The notes under the pieces are model-generated. The model had not been told where the DNA came from. It worked only from the letters and a program-made list of their open reading frames with translations, and ran no database searches. The translations under genes and the position numbers were made by a program. This document shows, one piece after another, positions 59,501-64,000 of a DNA stretch of 64,000 nt. The DNA comes from Apoda limacodes (lineage: Eukaryota; Arthropoda; Insecta; Lepidoptera; Limacodidae): the NCBI GenBank assembly GCA_946406115.1, contig OX291557.1, forward strand, positions 3,504,501 through 3,568,500, given 5' to 3'. Numbering within the stretch: the stretch's first letter is position 1; every line of letters begins with the position of its first letter.

Positions 59501-60149
59501 ATCTTTTTTAAAAACATTTGTATGAAAATCTAGAATCCTGTATAACTTTTGAACTATTAAATTTGATAGAAAACTGGCACACTGCAGACCTAGATATTTA
59601 TTAATAGAACATTTCTTCAAAATTTCGTGCTGTTTGATCAGCAAGTGTCAAAAATGAGTGAGAAATTCATTTGTATGAAGCTAGCTGCGAGGTGCTGCGA
59701 AGTGTATCCTCTTAACTGCTTTCTAAACCATAGTGATGCCATTGATAGTATTTCATTTAAACAAATTATTGTTTTACTCAAACAATATACGGCGATCGAC
59801 CGTTTGGGTACCTCTGAACTAACCTATTCCTAAATAATCAAAACTTATGTTGCACTACTGTCATTCCCCCAATTTTGTGCCTTTTGTTAAAAGTACCTTA
59901 CCGATAACCAGAGTTATGTAGTATTTGAATGCGGCACAGAATTGGCTAATGCACTTTTCTAGAAAAACTCACCATGGCCTATACAACCACCTGCAGCGAG
60001 TTACGAAGGACCTGCAATACAAGAACCAAGCGTTAGAGACGGACCGGAGACTACTGGAGATAAGGAAACCCCTGCACGGTCCCGTCGAAACTCAGTTTGA
60101 GAGAAACGTCGGATATTGCCGCATGAGGGAGGAAGTGATGCCAGAGTAG
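53550..60149 (+). CDS. Tektin-2-like axonemal protein
   Basis: Tektins are coiled-coil filaments of ciliary and flagellar doublet microtubules; in insects they are chiefly sperm-tail and sensory-cilium proteins. Seven exons: 53550-53758, 54644-54860, 55217-55431, 55696-55918, 56076-56213, 58554-58639 and 59963-60149. They sum to 1275 nt, or 424 aa; tektin-2 is usually about 430. It aligns by eye to tektin-2 from LRNETGVTTRWD through VPLAVVSQCLSNRDMR and ISYKLDPTRIPAE to RLEMRTRRP and GLTEEFERV. The protein is rich in charged heptad-like sequence with no membrane segment. The tektin signature RPNVELCRD is changed to RPVLERVQD (327-335). Intron 5 appears to use GC-AG (CAG|GCAAGA at 56213/56214). 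The other introns are GT-AG. The last residues are EEVMPE. Confidence 0.92.
54425..54545 (-). repeat. LINE 3' tail in tektin intron 1
   Basis: Inverted GGGTCGGCAACGTGC..., GTGTTGCAAGCGTCC-like text and GGTGACTGCTTACTATCAGG then GGACCGCAAGCTTGATTGCC ACC. It is a tail-only copy of the family at 46405-46500. Confidence 0.65.
56246..56432 (+). repeat. RTE-type LINE 3' end in tektin intron 5
   Basis: Starts ACTAGCTTTTGCCAACGGCT, continues AGCCTATGTCCTTCGCCG, ATCGGTGCAGCGGTTTAAGC and AACAGACAGACAGAGTTACT and ends ATTTATAATATTAGTATGGA. It begins 33 bases after the GC donor of the intron. Confidence 0.75.
56433..58553 (+). other. Remainder of tektin intron 5
   Basis: No nested gene is recognised. 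There is an A run at 57898-57914 and short repeated AGGACTTAAAGG words near 57975-58025. Confidence 0.4.
59357..59711. mobile_element. 355-bp MITE with TTAA target duplication
   Basis: GAGGATACGCTTCGCGGCAC at 59357 is matched in inverted form by the right end (ending AGTGTATCCTC at 59711). The arms agree over 50 bases or more with scattered mismatches. TTAA flanks both ends (59353-59356 and 59712-59715). A TTAA duplication is characteristic of the piggyBac superfamily, although the ends are not the usual CCC type. It lies in tektin intron 6. Confidence 0.85.
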
Positions 60150-61130
60150 GAATGAGTTTTGTTATACGATACGATCAGGGAGGCAGTCACTATGAATGGG
60201 TTTTTTAAAATTCCCTTCCATTGAATTATTTATAAATGTTTACATAGGTATTGGAATCATCAGTATTACTAAATGTTGTTTATAACTGTGTTTAAATGTT
60301 AGAATTTTGAAAAAACTAGTTACTTTTTGTAATGTATATAAATGTTTCGAGTTTGAGAACGCCAATTCCCATTGTTATATATTTATAACTGTGTAAGTGT
60401 TTGAGAACATCAGTTCTTATAAAATTAGTTAAGTAGGTATATTATAAATGTGTAAGTACGTGACCCTACCCGTTTAGTTCAGTAACACCAGTTTTTATAT
60501 ATAGGTACTTACCTAGTGTGAAAATGTATTTAGTTACCTGCCTGTAGTTAAGGCACATTTTTGATTAAATATATATTAGGTAGGTATTTCTAATTGTTTA
60601 GACGTTAAGAACACTGTTCTCATTTAAGTATTAAAGTTATAGTCACTGTGTATTAACAACGTTAACTAGTTTCCTTAAATAGTGTCTATCTATACTAATA
60701 GGTACCTATTTTAGTTTGTGATCCTGAACATAATTTCTTACGGGTAGTATTTTTTGATTGTGTATTAAGGTTAAGTTAGAGTTTGGGAACCCTAATTGTC
60801 ATCTAAGTTACTTAAAATTTGCTGAATACTATATTTAAAAACACCAGTTTTTACTAGGTAGGTATAGGTCTGAGAATTTGTATAACACTGTTCTGTTACA
60901 GAATAAGGAATACTTCTACCACAGATTACTACCTACTGTTAGTTTTAGTTAGTGTTGCCATGTTGGTTACCACCAGTTAAATGTATTCATGTTTATTGCT
61001 AGAGAAGCTTTAAAATCATTGTTACATTTACGCACAAAGTTAATCTATAAGGGTGATTTGAGATTTCTACAACGTTCATGACGTGGGCCTAGTGCATATT
61101 AGTAACTTATTCAGATGAGTCTTTTTTGAA
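60150..61130. other. Tektin 3' UTR and downstream DNA
   Basis: No coding gene follows. No canonical AATAAA stands out in the first 400 bases; GATTAAATAT at about 60563 and TATTAAAG near 60629 are possible weak signals. The text has many TAGGTA/TTTA words. Confidence 0.35.
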
Positions 61131-61134
61131 CTTT

Positions 61135-61210
61135 GACGTATGTTGGTTTCCTAATGATGTTTTTCTTCACCGAAAAGCAAATACCGTAAAGTAACAATGT
61201 ATTTAAAAAT
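61135..61210 (-). repeat. Partial second-family SINE body
   Basis: GACGTATGTTGGTTTCCTAA with TGATGTTTTTCTTCACCGAA matches the body of the SINE at 51978-52165 (GACGTATGCAGGTTTCTTCA ...). The tRNA-like head is missing. Confidence 0.55.
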
Positions 61211-61214
61211 TTAG

Positions 61215-62118
61215 AAAAAACGATAGAAGCTCAAGACTAAGCCAAAAGAACATTAACGGAATATGTATTTATTATGTAGGCAATTGACTCTATATTACCT
61301 AGTTTTTTGGGTCTGGCCCCGACTCACACTTTTTGCGATTAGTAGTAGATAACGGACATTTTTTAATTCCCCTCAAAGATTACTTCCCCTATTAACAACT
61401 GACTACTGCAGTAACAAAGGCAATTAAATTACCCGCATCACTACCGGTAGAAGGATCGGTAGTAGTAGCACAGAATATTTAATAGTAGTAGTAGTAGCAT
61501 TGGGAATAAACAAACATTAAAACTCGGGAAACCAACGAAATACTTATAAGTTAAAGCCAAAACGACACTTGATATAAGTTTAGTCTGAAAATATAAAAAA
61601 TTACGTCCATGAATATTACTGATAAGGGTAAGGAGGGCCTTCGGGGACCTTTGAACTGGAAGGGAGAAACAGAGACACTTCTTAATCTTGAAACCTAACA
61701 TTGCACCCGAAGTCAACTGCAGCTTGGACTTATTTACCTTTGATCTTTAGGCTATATGCGGTCTTATTGCACAAGTTGCTAAGTATGCAATTTGTGAAAG
61801 AAAAAACATTGTAATAAACGAGTAAGCATTTATTTAATAACAGGCATTACAAATAAGTAACTGAAGTTATAACTCAGAACCTATTATAATAACATTACAA
61901 CAATTAAACTTGCGTGGTCCGCCATTTTGAATCAGTATGTATATATATGATATTTATAAAATGTCTTTCATAACTTTTTTTAATGAAATTGAAATTTTTT
62001 AAGAGGCAATCAAAAATAAAATGTTAGGACGCAGATATTTCCTAACTGTATAAAGAGGAAACTCGAAATATCTTTTGGCGGCGCTAGTTAGGCAATATCT
62101 ACGCCATTATACTCTTAA
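61215..62118. other. Gene-free stretch
   Basis: Nothing recognised except a short TAG/GTAG trinucleotide run at 61455-61498. Confidence 0.35.
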
Positions 62119-62526
62119 GGGCGCGTTCGTTCGGGGATTAAGAGTTCCCATTAATTAATACTTTTCACACTTTTGATAAATCCAGTTTTGCCACAGACAC
62201 CTATCGTTCGTGTAGCGTTGAAACGTTACTAACAAAATTTTTGGTTACAAAACTTGCAAAACGAACGGTTGACGTACACACACTACCATAAACAATGAAT
62301 ATGTATAGGCAGTTTGACAGATTAACACAAAAACCCCACCTCTAGACATGGGTCTAAAGTTTCATTTTTCGGTGGCAAAAGTGACAAAAATATCGTAAAC
62401 GAACGCATAACAGTTTGTCACAGATGATACTAATATTGATATTTTTGATACCAATGATAAACGAACGGATGATAGGTGACAAAAGTAATGAAAATAATGA
62501 TTCTGCATCCCAGAACGAACGCGCCC
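62119..62526. mobile_element. 408-bp PIF/Harbinger-type MITE with TAA duplication
   Basis: GGGCGCGTTCGTTCGGGGAT at the left end is matched by the inverted right end ATCCCAGAACGAACGCGCCC with one mismatch. TAA occurs directly outside both ends (62116-62118 and 62527-62529). A three-base TWA duplication and GGGC ends are typical of PIF/Harbinger elements. The word ACGAACG recurs inside. No transposase is encoded. Confidence 0.88.
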
Positions 62527-63194
62527 TAAGCGTCTTTAGTCCTCTAGATAATACCGAATTTAAAGCAGTGTTAAGTGTGTTCAGGAATGATAAGTCAAGG
62601 AGATCTAAAGTTTTTATATATTGATACTCAATCATGAAATAACAACAAATATGCGCTGTGTCCTGGTCAAGTACCTTCCTATGAAACACGCATATTAAAT
62701 GATTCAGTAGCGAATCTGTTAATACTGTTTTACGCATAACGGTGCTAGTTACCCCCTTCTGGGGATAAAAAGCGTGAAGATATAAATTTATACTTACATT
62801 TTAAAACGTGGTTTAGAGATTTTTAAACACAATTTTAAGGTTTTTAATAGAAAGTTTATGTTTCTGGTATTTTATTTAAGCTACTATCTAAATTGTCTAA
62901 TATTAAGAATTTATTTTTAAAGAAATGCTTTTAAAAAATATTTTTGTGTGTAAATATAAAAATATACAATTGTCTTTGGTTTGATTTTGTATCATACGAA
63001 ACACACGTAGACCATAACGTTGGGTCCACCAACTTTGGCCTGTATAATATGCTATCCATCTACAGGATGCACACAGTCTCACACTCTCGACTCACACAGT
63101 ATTGTGCGCGAAGTGTTGGGCCTAACGTTGGCTCCAAAATGTAAAGGCGGTCTATAGTAAATAACTAATATCTCACCTAAAATAGGTTTATTTT

Positions 63195-63330
63195 ATACTA
63201 AGGTGGAAAACAAGCTAACGATCCGCCTGATGGTATGCAGTCACATAGTCACCATGGCCTATGGTGCGAGCAACACCAGTGTCATCGGCGTTTTGCTGAC
63301 CCTTTAAAATCCTTAGAGAAAACTTTGGCC
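63195..63330 (-). repeat. LINE 3' tail
   Basis: The inverted tail GGGTCAGCAAAACGCC ... GCATACCATCAGGCGGATCG then TTAGCTTGTTTTCCACCTTA belongs to the family of 46405-46500 and 54425-54545. Confidence 0.6.
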
Positions 63331-64000
63331 TGTATTAACAAATTCATAACAAATAAAACTGACAGTGTATTGCAAAAATACGCTAGCATTTAGCATCATT
63401 GGGATCGAGACCAGAAACTCAACAAGTATTCACAATTTTATCTCAGAAGATAGTTTTTCAACAATACGGTCTTATTCTAAGAGGCAATATTCAATAAAAC
63501 GATAAGAGGATAAGAAAATTGTAACCCAAATATTCTGTAACACAAGCCATGTTACAGAATTAGTACATACTATGGAATGCATCATAAGTATCAAAATTAT
63601 TGTATCTCGTAACGTAAAAGTATATTGGATTTGTTCGCGCAATCAACGACGTACACTCAAGACTGGGTTAGTACTGGGCTGGTACTTAGTAGTTCAACGT
63701 TGCTAGTAAGTAAGTTAGTAGTAAGTGCTTAAGTTAAAAGTACAATACATATTCTTTTTTACAACTCTGACTTAGTCACAATGATGACGAACATAGGAAT
63801 CAGACAAAAACGCTGCCACTGAGGTGCGTTTGTAAACCTTAACACAGGCAGCAAGATTGCAAATACATGTTTCTACAGTGCAAAAAAAGAAAGTATGAAA
63901 CTCTAACCCGGTACAGTGAGTTTTTGAACGCGGCTCTGGTAACAAAAAAACCACTTATATTTTGTTTCCAAAGATGGCACGGAAATGGTTCGACAAGAAG
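63331..64000. other. Right edge of the window, no secure gene
   Basis: No gene is secure. From 63974 to the window end the + strand reads ATG GCA CGG AAA TGG TTC GAC AAG AAG (MARKWFDKK) after TTTCCAAAG. This could be the first or second exon of a gene cut by the window edge, but nine codons cannot prove it. Confidence 0.25.

Overview
This is a eukaryotic, AT-rich window with long introns and many interspersed repeats. It looks like an insect nuclear genome, most likely a moth or butterfly. The inference rests on the protein sequences and on several repeat families I know from lepidopteran genomes: tRNA-derived SINEs, LINE tails ending in TTTGATTTGA-type or TTGA repeats, and the GGCCAAGTGCGAGTCGG / GGTTCCGTA repeat ends. 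There is no bacterial-style operon, CRISPR array or rRNA.

Four protein-coding genes could be reconstructed exon by exon, with splice phases that close. (1) ATP synthase subunit d, + strand, 3105-4742, three exons, 174 aa. (2) A DDX5/DDX17 (p68/Rm62)-type DEAD-box RNA helicase, - strand, 25587-10025, ten coding exons, 728 aa. Its start codon is split by an intron, and an RGG-rich 135-nt exon is frame-neutral and so could be skipped. (3) Serine palmitoyltransferase subunit 1 (SPTLC1 type), + strand, 37710-51092, five visible coding exons; the short N-terminal exon was not found. (4) A tektin-2-like protein, + strand, 53550-60149, seven exons, 424 aa, with one probable GC-AG intron. The genes act in unrelated processes (mitochondrial energy, RNA metabolism, sphingolipid synthesis, axonemes), so there is no shared pathway.

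Layout: 1-3.1 kb is AT-rich with terminal-inverted-repeat (TIR) elements; 3.1-4.9 kb ATP synthase d; 4.9-10 kb SINE and LINE tails; 10-25.7 kb the helicase, with a fold-back element, a LINE relic, a TA-flanked MITE and a SINE in its introns; 25.8-31.8 kb repeat-rich intergenic DNA; 31.8-37.5 kb a cluster of lepidopteran-type repeats around a decayed reverse transcriptase/endonuclease element; 37.7-51.1 kb SPTLC1, whose third intron of about 10 kb holds a MULE transposon, a broken Copia element, a hAT-type MITE and a tRNA-like sequence; 51.1-53.5 kb more repeats; 53.5-60.1 kb tektin; 60.1-64 kb gene-poor DNA with a Harbinger-type MITE.

The most unusual structures are in SPTLC1. The 5' splice site after exon 2 is the first unit of a 16-bp minisatellite that repeats the whole donor 13 times. 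Intron 4 carries a second tandem array (about 40-bp period) whose units each contain a pyrimidine tract plus AG, like a 3' splice site. A SINE ends just before that intron's real acceptor. All assignments were made by eye from the sequence; no database search was run.
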